Source: Salipaludibacillus agaradhaerens
GTDB lineage: Bacteria; Bacillota; Bacilli; Bacillales; Salisediminibacteriaceae
Length of the DNA stretch: 64,000 bases
NCBI RefSeq assembly: GCF_002019735.1
Contig: NZ_KV917378.1
Location: 1,452,869-1,516,868, forward strand
Direction of reading: 5' to 3'
Of this stretch, positions 35,432 to 46,703 are shown one piece after another. The translations under genes were made by a program, and so were the position numbers. Every line of letters starts with the position of its first letter. Position 1 is the first letter of the stretch. A model generated the notes under the pieces. It worked only from the letters and a program-made list of their open reading frames with translations, had not been told where the DNA came from and made no database searches.

Positions 35432-36460
35432 TTAATTAGAATTTTTCCAAACCTCTTCAATCCCTTTCATCATATCGTATGCGCCGTCCGACTTATTTGA
35501 ACAAACAACAGCAGAGGTAGACGTATGTGGGTAAAAAGCAGAATGGAAGCTGACACCTGGGTCGTATCCCATAACATGATATTTAAAAATGTCATCATTT
35601 ATTTTTTCGATCCACACTCCATAACCATAATAGCCATTTGCTTCTCCTGTTGAGGTATAAGGGGTTAATAACTTCTGAGTACAAGTTTCACTTAATAGCT
35701 GACCCTTCATAAGGGCATTCCATAATTTAGCCATATCTGTTACAGTTACATACGCATCACCATCTGCCCCTCCTTTTACAGGTAGCGAATAAATATTTGT
35801 TTTCCACGTACCATCAGGGTAATCAATATATCCTTGTGCTGTGTTCGATGGAAGAGCGTCAAATTCAAAATATCCTGACTTATTCATCCCAACTTTTTTG
35901 AAAATATGTTCTTGAATGTAATCTGTAAAAGATTGCCCACTTGCCTGCTCAACTATTAACCCGAGCAGTATATACCCTGCATTGTTGTAAGAGAACCTTT
36001 CACCTAACGTTAATTTCATCGGTTGATGTTGAAAGAGTGGTAAAAAAGCTTTTAACTCTCTCAGGTGGTACATCGGTGTTTTAATCCACAACTCTTCAAA
36101 ATCATCCATAACTTCTTCATCAAAATAGTCAGGGATGCCTGATGTGTGGGTTAAGAGATGATGTATTGTAATATCTTGATTAAAATTTGGTAAGTCAGCA
36201 CTAAGACATTCTCTTAACGTTAAATCAAATGCAAGTTTTTTCTTTTCAACAAGCTGACAAATCGCTATAGCTGTAAAAAGCTTACATCCAGAGGCGATGC
36301 CGTAACGAGTCGCTGCATTATTAGACACACGTTCAGACCGATTTGCATAGCCATAGCTCACCTCCGTTAACACTTCGTTATCATTTTTGACGAGCACTGT
36401 CCCTGAAAAATTGTGTTCACTTTGAACCTTTTCTAACTTTTTCAATATGTCCGTGTTCAT
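35432..36460 (-). CDS. Beta-lactamase-fold serine hydrolase
   Basis: A 342-residue class C beta-lactamase/esterase-like protein. The nucleophile motif is S-G-C-K (Ser57, Lys60) in GIASGCKLFTAIA, and the second motif is Y-N-N in FSYNNAGYILLGL. HLLTHTSGIPDYF is also typical. No signal peptide is visible, so it is probably cytoplasmic, unlike true beta-lactamases or DD-peptidases. Substrate unknown; an esterase or peptidase is likely. TAGGAGGGTATATC precedes the ATG. Confidence 0.85.
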   Translation of the reverse strand: MNTDILKKLEKVQSEHNFSGTVLVKNDNEVLTEVSYGYANRSERVSNNAATRYGIASGCKLFTAIAICQLVEKKKLAFDLTLRECLSADLPNFNQDITIHHLLTHTSGIPDYFDEEVMDDFEELWIKTPMYHLRELKAFLPLFQHQPMKLTLGERFSYNNAGYILLGLIVEQASGQSFTDYIQEHIFKKVGMNKSGYFEFDALPSNTAQGYIDYPDGTWKTNIYSLPVKGGADGDAYVTVTDMAKLWNALMKGQLLSETCTQKLLTPYTSTGEANGYYGYGVWIEKINDDIFKYHVMGYDPGVSFHSAFYPHTSTSAVVCSNKSDGAYDMMKGIEEVWKNSN

Positions 36461-37757
36461 GATATACCCTCCTAGCTTTAATCATTAGCACTTATTCGCC
36501 ACAATCAATCATCTTTCCTTTTTTAATAAGTAAAATTCTTTCAAAATAAAGTAAATAGTTCACAACTGAAAGAATTCCATATCGATTAATGAATGTGGGT
36601 TTCATTTCAGACGGACACTTTCAGGAGGACTTGTCTTCAGTTAACTTTTGCTCGATAGTGCTTCGCAATAGTGGCTCTTCAGACTTCGTTTCATTCTCTG
36701 GAAGTTGCCGTCTTATGTTCTAGTCACTTGTTACCGTCCGTATATTGAGTAATTATTGTTCATAAAACGTCATTAGTGTTACATAAATGTTTTTGGAAAT
36801 TCCAGAACCAAACGTCTTAGTATTTAAAGCCAAAAAGATAAATACCCATCAAAGGTAGCTTTATTGATTGGGTGATTATTTTACAATTATACTAGTGCGA
36901 TGATAATACCCATTAAGGAGTGGCTTTTTCTTCAATCTTTCGAAGCCACATAAGCGCCGGCAATGCTGCCCTTTAATAACGGCTAATTTGTAGCCGATTT
37001 GACCGTGAGCCGCTTTTCATATGACCAAGTTAAAGAGAAGTTCAGCAAGTGTTTGGCCGATAGCTCGACATGAACTGGACCAGACGACTCTTATCCTTAG
37101 TAGAAAAAGAAGTGCTGAGGCTAACAATTCAAAAAGGAGAAGTCCTATTTGCTATAGAAATCCAGAAGTATTAGAAGCTCGGTGAAAAAAGTACTTTCTC
37201 AGACAGAGTCTGATTTCCGTCTGGTATCGTGAGGATTCGCTCTTATCGGCTGGGGGTGATCAGACAGGTTAAGAACCCGATCTGAGAAATAGACGGAATA
37301 AATGCTCTTAAATAGTCATTAGCAATGAAAATAGCTTAAATAGGCGGAGAGATTCCGCCTATTGACTCGGAAAACTTGGAAATGGCTCGTTTTGCTTTGC
37401 ATAGTCGGAAAATTTCCCCCTATATTCCCAGAAATGAGCTCTCTCCTACCGCTAACCGGAAAATATCCGTTTATTTCACCTCCGCTAATGACTCGATTAT
37501 TGGTTCCTTAAAGTCAGGTGTAACCCATCTAAATCCACCTTTAATCGGACATTCTCTTCTTTGGCTCTAAACAGCTAGAATCATTAAACTGAAAATTATG
37601 ATATTATTTATGCAATGCTAGTGATGAAACGTCATTATGAAAGTGATTCATCCTCCAAAATAAGAACCGCTTTACTGTATTAAAGATGATCTAAAAAGCC
37701 TATAACATTTAAGAATGATGAAATGCGATAAAAAGATCGTCCACTAATTAACCTTCA
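36461..37757. other. Long gene-free region with repeats and hairpins
   Basis: Nearly 1.3 kb with no credible gene. 36585-36790 is a rearranged family B repeat (TTTCAGACGGACACTTTCAG, TACCGTCCGTATATTGAG). 36900-37190 includes AACGGCTAATTTGTAGCCG and a 54-codon open stretch with no ribosome site. 37190-37570 is packed with short inverted repeats such as CAGACAGAGTCTG, AGACGGA blocks and ATAGGCGGAGAGATTCCGCC followed by TAT (37340-37364). A 64-codon frame here is low-complexity and not convincing. It may be a graveyard of mobile elements. Confidence 0.45.
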
Positions 37758-37759
37758 CC

Positions 37760-37807
37760 AATTAAAAAGTGCCCATCCTAGTTTTAAGGATGCGACACTT
37801 TTTAATT
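37760..37807 (-). terminator. Terminator of the 6-phospho-beta-glucosidase gene
   Basis: AATTAAAAAGTG and CACTTTTTAATT arms with an inner CATCCT/AGGATG helix, A and T rich on both sides, 28 bases after the stop codon. Confidence 0.8.
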
Positions 37808-37834
37808 CGAACCCAATCAAGTTTAGGCTTGTAT

Positions 37835-39301
<1,467 letters not shown>

Positions 39302-39365
39302 CTATTTTGTTATCTATGTTTGATATCTTTTGAAGATCTCAGAATTATCATACTACCGATAAACA

Positions 39366-39393
39366 AAAATAACTGGTCTCATTTAGACCAGTT
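39366..39393 (-). terminator. Terminator of the rpiR-family gene
   Basis: AACTGGTCT/AGACCAGTT with a five-base loop followed on the minus strand by ATTTTTG, just after the regulator stop codon. Confidence 0.85.
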
Positions 39394-39398
39394 ACGCA

Positions 39399-40148
39399 CT
39401 AGTAGGGATATAGGCGTTGATACCGTTCAACTAACACATCAAACAATCGTAATAATGTATAACCGCTGACAGAGCTATTAGTATGTTTGCCACATTGCAT
39501 GATCTCATCAAATTCTACTAAATGATGGGTTTCTTCCATAAATGTTAGAAGTAACTTCTGCCCTTTTGCAGATGTGATCTTGTCACCGACATAAAAACCA
39601 TCTGATAAAATATTTCCACCAATGGAGATTGTGATGAGTAGATCTTCCTCTGTTAAATCAGACAAAGCATCAATTTGTTTAAAAAGATTCGTACTACACT
39701 CACAAAACTTCCCCAATTGGAAAAGTTTTTTTTGCAATTCCATCGCTTGCACTTGATGCTTTTCAAAACCTAAAATAACAATTCGTTTTGCTCTATGAAT
39801 TTGGTTAATAACCCGATTCACCTTTTGTTTTGAGATATTTTCTATTAGTGTAATATTCTCAGCTAACTGCTGTTTAAATATGTCTGAACTTAGCACGATA
39901 TCGGGCTCTTCATACTTTGAAGAAACTACCACACTATGTCGCAAATTGGAAAAATTTTTAAAACCAATTCGTTTGCAGAAACGATTAATTGTAGACGGGG
40001 CAACATTACAAGCTTCAGCAGCGGTTTCTAATGAAAAATCTTTAATTTTATTGATGTTTTTTAGTAAACTTATTGCAATAGAATAATTGATATCCTTCTC
40101 AAGTGAATTATTTATGTAAGCTAAAAGTGTATAAATCAATTGCTCCAA
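39399..40148 (-). CDS. RpiR/MurR-family regulator
   Basis: About 249 residues: an N-terminal helix-turn-helix (LETAAEACNVAPSTINRFCK, then RIGFKNFSNLRH) and a C-terminal SIS sugar-phosphate domain (RIVILGFEKHQVQAME, DLLITISIGGN). RpiR-family proteins sense sugar phosphates and control nearby catabolic genes; here the candidate target is the 6-phospho-beta-glucosidase. The start codon is uncertain. A TTG at 40148 is spaced correctly from GAGGTGG, while the GTG at 40157 falls inside that ribosome site. Confidence 0.85.
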   Translation of the reverse strand: MEQLIYTLLAYINNSLEKDINYSIAISLLKNINKIKDFSLETAAEACNVAPSTINRFCKRIGFKNFSNLRHSVVVSSKYEEPDIVLSSDIFKQQLAENITLIENISKQKVNRVINQIHRAKRIVILGFEKHQVQAMELQKKLFQLGKFCECSTNLFKQIDALSDLTEEDLLITISIGGNILSDGFYVGDKITSAKGQKLLLTFMEETHHLVEFDEIMQCGKHTNSSVSGYTLLRLFDVLVERYQRLYPY

Positions 40149-40264
40149 TGTCCCCACCTCTACAAGTATTTTACCATACCCGAGAGCTGATCATCGGTCT
40201 TGCGCTTGCTTATTTCTTTCATAAACGTCTATAAGGAAAGAACAGTCACATGCGGCTATATAAA

Positions 40265-40485
40265 ACGCCCCTTCAATCAAAGAGCATTTTTATTCTTGTG
40301 TCACTGATTGTTAGTTGAGTCAATCAGAGCTTTAGCGTTCGTTAGCCCCGTCTAAATAGATTACCTCTCTTCTCTAGTTTAAGCAGAACAGGGAGCTTTG
40401 TGAACGCTTATCTGTGACAAAAATTATTGCCTATTAGTCTTGTTATTGCTATAAAAACATCATTGTGAAATGACTCAAATAAATC
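40265..40485 (+). repeat. Family A repeat, copy 3, fused to a family B tail
   Basis: CCTTCAATCA...TCACTGATTGTTAGTTGAG, AATCAGAGCTTTAGCGTTCG, TCTAAATAGATTACCTCTCT, GAACGCTTATCTGTGAC, then the family B tail TATTAGTCTTGTTATTGC and AAAAACATCATTGTGAAATG. The join shows that A and B ends can be one longer unit. It occupies most of the 40149-40549 gap. Confidence 0.7.
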
Positions 40486-40549
40486 CTTATTTTTGTATGA
40501 TATGATGACTATATAAAACGGTTACAATCCATCTTCTGGAGGAATGTAT

Positions 40550-41548
40550 ATGAATCGTACAAAAAGCCTTTATATTGTTCTTATTTTTTCGTTTATAACA
40601 GCACTTGGGTTTTCATTATATTTCTATAATCACGTTCAAGAATACGACGAGAAAATAGCAAAAATGAAAGCGCTACCCTCTCTACCTCAGTATCATATTG
40701 CTTTGATTGGTGAAGAAAAAGATCACGATTATTGGCGTTTAGTTGGTGAAGGTGCTAAAGAAGCAGAAGTTATCTATGACACATTTGTAGAATATGAAGG
40801 ACCCAAGCGTTCCAATCCTGAGGAACAGCTGAAGTTATTAGATATGGCCATCCAATCTAACGTGGATGGGATTATTGTTCAGGCTCTGAACGAAAACTTT
40901 AAAGTGTTGATTAATGAAGCGGAAAATAAAGGAATTCCAGTTGTAACCATTGATACAGATGCTCCCGATAGCATGCGTGAAACGTATATTGGAACCGATA
41001 ACTATTTAGCCGGTCAACTTGCTGGAAAAGCATTACTAGAGGATACAACTGGTGAGGTAAATGTAGGCGTTGTGACAGGCAGCTTTCAAAATAAACATCA
41101 TCAATTGCGTGTGGAAGGGTTCAAAGATGTAATTAAAAAAGAAGATCGGATTAAGATCGTTGCCATTGAAGAATCTAATATTCTAAGAGTGGAATCAGAG
41201 GATAAAGCTTATCAACTATTAAACGATCATAAAAATATTACGGCTTTTTATGGCACGAGCTCTTATGATGGGATTGGGATTGTAGCAGCGGCAAAATCAT
41301 TAGACAGGTTAGAGGACTTGTATGTGATTGGCTTTGATACTTTAGATGAAAATATCGAGTTACTCAAAAATGAAGAACTAAATGTTGTCATTGGTCAGCA
41401 GCCTTTTCAAATGGGCTATGATAGCATTGGAATAATGCTTGATATTATAAAAGGGAAAACAGTAGAAGACATTTATTATACAGAGGTTTCCATTCTACGA
41501 AAGTCAGACTTAACAGCTTCTAATAATAAGGGTGGAGCAGATGATTAA
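40550..41548 (+). CDS. Membrane-anchored sugar-binding sensor protein
   Basis: A 332-residue periplasmic-binding-protein-like (ribose/xylose type) domain tethered by an N-terminal helix (LYIVLIFSFITALGFSLYFY) with no lipobox. Binding-domain blocks are IALIGEEKDHDYWRLVGEG, VDGIIVQALNE, GIPVVTIDTDAP and ITAFYGTSSYDGIGIV. It is fused operonically to a histidine kinase (eight-base overlap) and an AraC-type response regulator, with no ABC permease. It therefore most likely acts as a sugar sensor, like XylFII in the XylFII-LytS-YesN system. GGAGG sets the start at 40550 over the ATG at 40544. Confidence 0.84.
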   Translation: MNRTKSLYIVLIFSFITALGFSLYFYNHVQEYDEKIAKMKALPSLPQYHIALIGEEKDHDYWRLVGEGAKEAEVIYDTFVEYEGPKRSNPEEQLKLLDMAIQSNVDGIIVQALNENFKVLINEAENKGIPVVTIDTDAPDSMRETYIGTDNYLAGQLAGKALLEDTTGEVNVGVVTGSFQNKHHQLRVEGFKDVIKKEDRIKIVAIEESNILRVESEDKAYQLLNDHKNITAFYGTSSYDGIGIVAAAKSLDRLEDLYVIGFDTLDENIELLKNEELNVVIGQQPFQMGYDSIGIMLDIIKGKTVEDIYYTEVSILRKSDLTASNNKGGADD

Positions 41549-42959
41549 AATTCGAACAAAATTACTCATCTACTTTGCTACTATTCTCTTATTAATGATG
41601 ACATTATTTTATTTTCATGAACAAAGCAATCAACAGGTAACAAATTTTAACAATGAGAATATCGAACATTTTTTCTTATTAAATGAAATTACAAAAAGCA
41701 CTAATCAGACATTCCAAGCTTTACAAATATACGCACATGAACCTTTACCAGATAACCAATCCTCGTATGAGGAGGAAAGGAACTACCTCGAACAACTTCA
41801 GCAAGAATTTGCGGCAAAGGAAACAGTAGACATTCCTATGAAAAACTTTCTAAACCTAATGACAACCTTTCTTGAACAGACACAGCAAACAGTTGATGGT
41901 ATACAAAACCAGGACATTCCTCACTATTCACTTTATTTAGTAGAATCAGAAACAACTGCAGGTTACATTCATGAAAAAACCAGAGATATCATTAATATGG
42001 AGTTGACCACTTACCAAGATTTATCCTGGCTAATGGACCGGAAAGTAGAAAATACAAAAAAAATGAGCAATGCCATTATCATTGCTGTTATTTTTCTTAG
42101 TATTTTATTTGCAATTTGGTTTTCAAATGGTATTACTAAAACGATTAACCAATTAACATGGACAGCAAAAGAAATATCTAAAGGGAATTACTTTGTTCAA
42201 GACCTCGTTGTCCCAAGACGAGACGAACTATATTTCTTAACCGAAACATTTAATGATATGAAACAGAATATCATCGAATCAATGAATCAGATAGAAGAAA
42301 AATCCAGACTCGCACACCTGTTAAAAGAAATGGAATTAAGAAGCTTACAAAATCAGATTAATCCTCATTTCTTGTTTAATACGCTTAATACCATTTCGAA
42401 GACCGCATATATTGAAGGGGCCGAAAGAACAAGTGACTTAATTACATCTGTTTCTGCACTATTACGCTATAATATTGGCAACTTAGATCGTGATACGACA
42501 TTAAAAGATGAAGTAAACATTGTTAACGAATATTTTTTCATTCAGAATACTCGGTTTGGGGAACGTGTAAAATTTGTTCAACACATTGACCCTGCCTGTC
42601 TATCAAAACCAATCCCTTGTTTAACCTTGCAACCGATTGTGGAAAATGCTTTCGTGCATGGGATCGAAAATATTGCGAAAGGCGCAAAAATCACTCTTGA
42701 TATTTACGAGAAAGGAGAAAGTATTTATCTCGAGGTTTCAGATAATGGTGTTGGAATGGACCAGCAAACAATCGAACATTTACTAGGGGCAAAGGACAAA
42801 GAAGCAACACCACCATCCAAAAAACGATCCGGTCATTCAACAGGGATTGGATTGGTCAATGTGATAGATCGTCTTCGTTTATTTAATAAACATAGTAAGG
42901 TATCGATTGATTCTGAGCCTGGCAAAGGAACGAGGATTCGAATTCAATTACTAAAGTAG
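41541..42959 (+). CDS. Sensor histidine kinase, LytS/YesM family
   Basis: A 472-residue membrane kinase: helix one near residues 7-25, an extracytoplasmic sensor of about 150 residues, helix two near 178-195, a HAMP linker, then the His_kinase domain with the phospho-acceptor His276 in NQINPHFLFNTLN, and the ATPase with VSDNGVGMD and STGIGLVNVIDRL. It probably receives the signal from the anchored sugar-binding protein and phosphorylates the downstream regulator. The start at 41541 (ATG overlapping the preceding TAA) is preferred over the GTG at 41532, which is in the ribosome site. Confidence 0.9.
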   Translation: MIKIRTKLLIYFATILLLMMTLFYFHEQSNQQVTNFNNENIEHFFLLNEITKSTNQTFQALQIYAHEPLPDNQSSYEEERNYLEQLQQEFAAKETVDIPMKNFLNLMTTFLEQTQQTVDGIQNQDIPHYSLYLVESETTAGYIHEKTRDIINMELTTYQDLSWLMDRKVENTKKMSNAIIIAVIFLSILFAIWFSNGITKTINQLTWTAKEISKGNYFVQDLVVPRRDELYFLTETFNDMKQNIIESMNQIEEKSRLAHLLKEMELRSLQNQINPHFLFNTLNTISKTAYIEGAERTSDLITSVSALLRYNIGNLDRDTTLKDEVNIVNEYFFIQNTRFGERVKFVQHIDPACLSKPIPCLTLQPIVENAFVHGIENIAKGAKITLDIYEKGESIYLEVSDNGVGMDQQTIEHLLGAKDKEATPPSKKRSGHSTGIGLVNVIDRLRLFNKHSKVSIDSEPGKGTRIRIQLLK

Positions 42960-42974
42960 AAGGAGGAGCATACG

Positions 42975-44543
42975 GTGCTAAGAATTATGCTCGTCGATGA
43001 TGAACCCATTGAAAGAGAAGGTCTACAGCTTATACTACGTAAAAATCGCTCTAACTTTACTGTTGTTGCTGAAGCTGAGAATGGAATAGAAGCTGTGGAA
43101 ATGGCTATTATACATAAACCTGACCTCATTTTTATGGATATTAAAATGCCGGAAGTTGATGGGTTAGAAGCCATTAAGCAAATCCAGCCAGAACTTCCAA
43201 CTGCAAAGTTTATTATGGTCTCTGCTTTTGATACGTTTGATTACGCAAGACGCGCTATGACCTATGGCATTAAAGAATACTTGTTAAAGCCAAGTAAAAT
43301 ATCGGAAGTTTTAGAGTCATTTGATCGCATGGTGGCAGAAATCGAAACAGAAAAACAGAACTTGGCCGAAAAGCAAGAAATGAATCATCGCTTAGAAAGA
43401 GCAGGCTCCTTTATTGAGATGGAATTTATTATGTCACTGCTGATGGATCATGTGCATGAATTTGATGTGGAAGTATGGAATGATTGGATTGATATAGAAA
43501 ATAAACGAGGATATATCGCAGTTTTCTCCTTCCAATTTAATAGAGTGCACTCGTCTCGGAGTGAAAAGTCCCAATGGTACCGCCTTCTGAAGGAAACGAT
43601 TCAGCGGCAATGTGATCGTTGTTTAGTAGGGCCATTAACCGGTTTTCAAGTTCCAGTATTCTTTTTTGATACGGCAAATGACATGGTAAATGATGAGAAG
43701 AGACAGCAGTTTGTAAGGAGAATTATTCCTTCAGTACAAAGCAAGCTGATAGGGTGTCACGTATTTGCAGGTGTTGGAACGGTTGTTTCTGACATTACTC
43801 AAATTGGGGACTCTTATAAGGAAGCCATTTATGCGTTGGAACTTGTACACAATCATCCAACTGCCTCTTATATGGTGTACAATGACAAATTAAAACAGAA
43901 ACGCGCCGAGCTACTTCCATTTGAAATTGAAAAAGATTTAGTGGAAGCTATCAAAACAGGTGATTCTCAAAAAGGATTGCATCTGTTTGAAACCTATTTC
44001 AACGTGATTCAACAAGCCTCAGATTATCAAGTAAGAACAATACATAAAGCAATGGAGAATTTCTATATTGTTCTCACTCGCTCTCTACAAGAGCTTGGTT
44101 TTGAAGAGGACATTCAAATTAGTGTAGGACAATTAGAAACATCGATGCAAATAAAGGAAGCTGCAAAAGTACAATTAATTGATCTGATCACACGTCTACG
44201 AGAATGGCGTGCCCATGGTATTCACTTCCTACTCCTACAAGCAAAAGACTATATTGATCAACATTACGACCAGGTCATCACGCTTGAAGAGGTGGCCAAT
44301 CACATTGGCATTAGTTCATATTATTTAAGCAGATTATTTAAAGATAAGTTTCATGTAACATTTATTGAGTATCTCACTTCTGTCAGACTACAAAGAGCTA
44401 AAGGTTTCTTACTAGATGGCTCAATGTCATTAAAGGAAATCGCACTGAACATTGGCTATAAAGACCCTAATTATTTCAGTAGAGTCTTCAAAAAAGAGAC
44501 TGGTCTAAGTCCCACTGGCTATAGAAGTAAGTATCAACAGTAG
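42975..44543 (+). CDS. Response regulator with AraC-type DNA-binding domain (YesN family)
   Basis: A 522-residue regulator. The receiver domain has Asp8, Asp9 and phospho-acceptor Asp55 in LIFMDIKMPEVDGLEAI. A long middle region follows, then a C-terminal AraC/XylS double helix-turn-helix: LEEVANHIGISSYYLSRLFK, and MSLKEIALNIGYKDPNYFSR then VFKKETGLSPTGYR. It uses a GTG start behind GGAGGAGCATACG, 15 bases after the kinase gene. The likely target is the sugar porter gene 650 bases downstream. A strong terminator follows. Confidence 0.9.
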   Translation: MLRIMLVDDEPIEREGLQLILRKNRSNFTVVAEAENGIEAVEMAIIHKPDLIFMDIKMPEVDGLEAIKQIQPELPTAKFIMVSAFDTFDYARRAMTYGIKEYLLKPSKISEVLESFDRMVAEIETEKQNLAEKQEMNHRLERAGSFIEMEFIMSLLMDHVHEFDVEVWNDWIDIENKRGYIAVFSFQFNRVHSSRSEKSQWYRLLKETIQRQCDRCLVGPLTGFQVPVFFFDTANDMVNDEKRQQFVRRIIPSVQSKLIGCHVFAGVGTVVSDITQIGDSYKEAIYALELVHNHPTASYMVYNDKLKQKRAELLPFEIEKDLVEAIKTGDSQKGLHLFETYFNVIQQASDYQVRTIHKAMENFYIVLTRSLQELGFEEDIQISVGQLETSMQIKEAAKVQLIDLITRLREWRAHGIHFLLLQAKDYIDQHYDQVITLEEVANHIGISSYYLSRLFKDKFHVTFIEYLTSVRLQRAKGFLLDGSMSLKEIALNIGYKDPNYFSRVFKKETGLSPTGYRSKYQQ

Positions 44544-44565
44544 TGTTATTTTTGCGAGTTTATAT

Positions 44566-44609
44566 AAAAACGGGCATTGAGCTATGAGGATAGCTTGATG
44601 CCCGTTTTT
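44566..44609 (+). terminator. Terminator of the sugar-sensing operon
   Basis: AAAACGGGCAT pairs with ATGCCCGTTTT, inner AGCTAT/ATAGCT helix, GAGG loop and a T tail. Confidence 0.9.
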
Positions 44610-44773
44610 GCATATAGTCCACATACTTGTTTATTGCAAACTTTTATAGATGCAAATAACATACCAATGAGCGTCTTGAGGTAGTTAATTCATATTACTT
44701 CTGAAAATACAATATTTTCGCAAAGAAAGTTGGCTTTAACAAAATAATCTAGATGATAACAACAAATTGAAGA

Positions 44774-44832
44774 AGAAAGCGCTTTCCGATAAAAAACCGT
44801 GTGTTAAATTAAGTTTGTTGAAAGCGTAATCA
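44774..44832 (+). promoter_or_regulatory. Two cre-like catabolite repression sites
   Basis: AGAAAGCGCTTTCC (44774-44787) and TGAAAGCGTAATCA (44819-44832) resemble the CcpA consensus TGWAANCGNTNWCA with two and one mismatches. They lie 32 bases apart, 360-420 bases before the sugar porter gene. No clear promoter was identified beside them. Confidence 0.55.
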
Positions 44833-44873
44833 TTAAAAGTTCGAGATTAAGAAATAGACATAAAAAGAGAATG

Positions 44874-44926
44874 AAGCAATTTAATTAGGACGGTTCACAC
44901 AACGAATAATTTTGATTGCTTCTCTT
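44874..44926 (+). other. Large hairpin in the sugar porter leader region
   Basis: GAAGCAATTTAATT pairs imperfectly with AATTTTGATTGCTTC across a 24-base loop. It may be a leader structure or weak terminator. The rest of the 44610-45190 gap holds no gene. Confidence 0.4.
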
Positions 44927-45029
44927 AAAATGTTTGTTTAATTAAGGTGATCACTGCTTAAGATGATTCCCTGAGGATAAAACGCTTTCTGAAGATTCAC
45001 TTTTGCAAGATGTATATTTATAAAACCTT

Positions 45030-45100
45030 CAATGAGTGGACGTTTCACTTCTCCTACTGATTGATAGTTGAATGAAGGAGATTCACGTCCATCTACAAGA
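45030..45100 (+). repeat. Family A repeat, partial copy 4
   Basis: AAAACCTTCAATGAGTGGAC, TTCTCCTACTGATTGATAG and TTGAATGAAGG are the first-hairpin portion only; the second half is missing. Confidence 0.6.
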
Positions 45101-45190
45101 GATCACTGGCATCATTCGTGTTTTACCGAGAATATTTATATTGTGAAATTAATTGAAGAACAAAAAAATGCTTTATGAGGAGGACTAACC

Positions 45191-46615
45191 ATGTTAGAGA
45201 AACATTCATCTTGGTATGTTATTTTAATTGCAGTTTCAGCAGGGGTCGCTGGACTAATGTATGGTTTTGATACAGCAGTTATTTCAGGCGCTATCGGTTT
45301 TCTTGCTGAAAATTATAGCTTATCGCCGGCGATGCAAGGGTGGGTTATTTCTTGTGTTATGATCGGTGGTGTGCTTGGGGTAGCGCTGTCTGGCTTCTTA
45401 AGTGACAAATATGGTAGAAAAAATATTATGTTTCTATCTGCAATCCTTTTTATCATTTCTGCATTAGGCTCTGCTTTTGCAACTGGTGTGACGATGTTAA
45501 TCTTCGCAAGAATTATTGGGGGATTCGGAATTGGATTTGCTTCCGCTTTATCTGTAACATATATCAGTGAGTGTGCACCGCCAAAAATTCGTGGCAGACT
45601 CGGCTCTCTTTATCAATTATTCACTATCTTCGGTATTTGTGCGACGTTCTACATTAACTATGGGGTTGCTAACAGCGGTAGTTATGCTTGGGGGTTAGAT
45701 ACAGGGTGGCGCTGGATGCTAGGTTACGGTGTTTTTCCAGGTTTAATATTTTTTGTTCTACTATTCTTCATTCCTGAAAGCCCAAGGTTTTTAATGCAAA
45801 AAGGTAGAGAAAAGGAAGCATTTCAAACCTTAAAGCGAATAAACGGAGAAGCAGTAGCCAGACAAGAAGCTAAGGAAATTAAAATCTCAATTGAAACGGA
45901 AAAGAGCTCATCTATTAAACAATTACTAAAGCCTGGTCTGCGTATGGCAATGGGGGTTGGTATTTTCTTAGCATTGTTTAATCAAGTAATTGGGATGAAT
46001 GCCGTCACATACTATGGGCCAGATATTTTCCGGAGCGTTGGATTTGAAAATAACACAGAATTCCTTGCCACAAGTATTATTGGTAGTGTGCAAGTAGCAT
46101 TTACCATAGTGGCGCTCCTGCTAATTGATAGATTAGGAAGAAAGAAATTAATGGCCATTGGTTCAAGCCTTATGGCAATTTTCATGGTACTCATTGGAAG
46201 TGTATTCTACTTTGAGCCTATCAATAGTGGTCCCCTACTAGTCATTTTTATAGCTGGTTTTACAGCAGCATTCTGTGTCTCCATGGGGCCCATTCCATGG
46301 ATTATGATTCCAGAAATCTTCCCCAATCACCTTCGTGCGAAAGCTGTCGGTATCGCAACTATGTTCCTATGGGGAGCTAACTGGGCAATCGGTCAGTTCA
46401 CACCGATTTTAATCAATAACATGGGTGGCGCTTTTACATTTTGGATGTTCGCTGTTATTAACGTCATTTGCTTTACCTTTGTAATGACCATAGTACCTGA
46501 AACAAAAAATAAAACGTTAGAAGAGATCGGACGCTTTTGGAAACCTAAAAGTGAGCAAGGCACAGAGTTTAAAAAAGAATTTAACAAAGATTTAGCTGCA
46601 GGAAAAATAGATTAG
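45191..46615 (+). CDS. MFS sugar porter (XylE/AraE type)
   Basis: Proton-linked monosaccharide importer of 474 residues and twelve helices. Sugar-porter signatures are GFDTAVISGAIGFL (helix 1), DKYGRKNIM and DRLGRKKLM (the two internal repeats), PESPRFLMQKGR and the terminal PETKNKTLEEIG. GAGGAGGACTAACC precedes the ATG. It sits after a sugar-sensing three-component system and cre-like sites, implying sugar-induced and glucose-repressed expression. The particular sugar (xylose, arabinose, galactose or other) cannot be read from motifs. Confidence 0.9.
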   Translation: MLEKHSSWYVILIAVSAGVAGLMYGFDTAVISGAIGFLAENYSLSPAMQGWVISCVMIGGVLGVALSGFLSDKYGRKNIMFLSAILFIISALGSAFATGVTMLIFARIIGGFGIGFASALSVTYISECAPPKIRGRLGSLYQLFTIFGICATFYINYGVANSGSYAWGLDTGWRWMLGYGVFPGLIFFVLLFFIPESPRFLMQKGREKEAFQTLKRINGEAVARQEAKEIKISIETEKSSSIKQLLKPGLRMAMGVGIFLALFNQVIGMNAVTYYGPDIFRSVGFENNTEFLATSIIGSVQVAFTIVALLLIDRLGRKKLMAIGSSLMAIFMVLIGSVFYFEPINSGPLLVIFIAGFTAAFCVSMGPIPWIMIPEIFPNHLRAKAVGIATMFLWGANWAIGQFTPILINNMGGAFTFWMFAVINVICFTFVMTIVPETKNKTLEEIGRFWKPKSEQGTEFKKEFNKDLAAGKID

Positions 46616-46643
46616 GAGAACCTCAATAGCTTAAACTTTCAGG

Positions 46644-46703
46644 GAACAAGTGGCTTTTCGTTCAGCCATATGATTGCGAAGATCTTTTTGCCACTTGTTT
46701 CTT
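46644..46703 (+). terminator. Terminator of the sugar porter gene
   Basis: GAACAAGTGGC pairs with GCCACTTGTTTC, with additional pairing inside a long loop, and ends in TTTAT. Confidence 0.7.

Noticed and set aside
37020..37184. 54-codon frame that could be a transposase remnant
   Set aside because: No ribosome site and no clear transposase motif; kept only as part of the gene-free region description.
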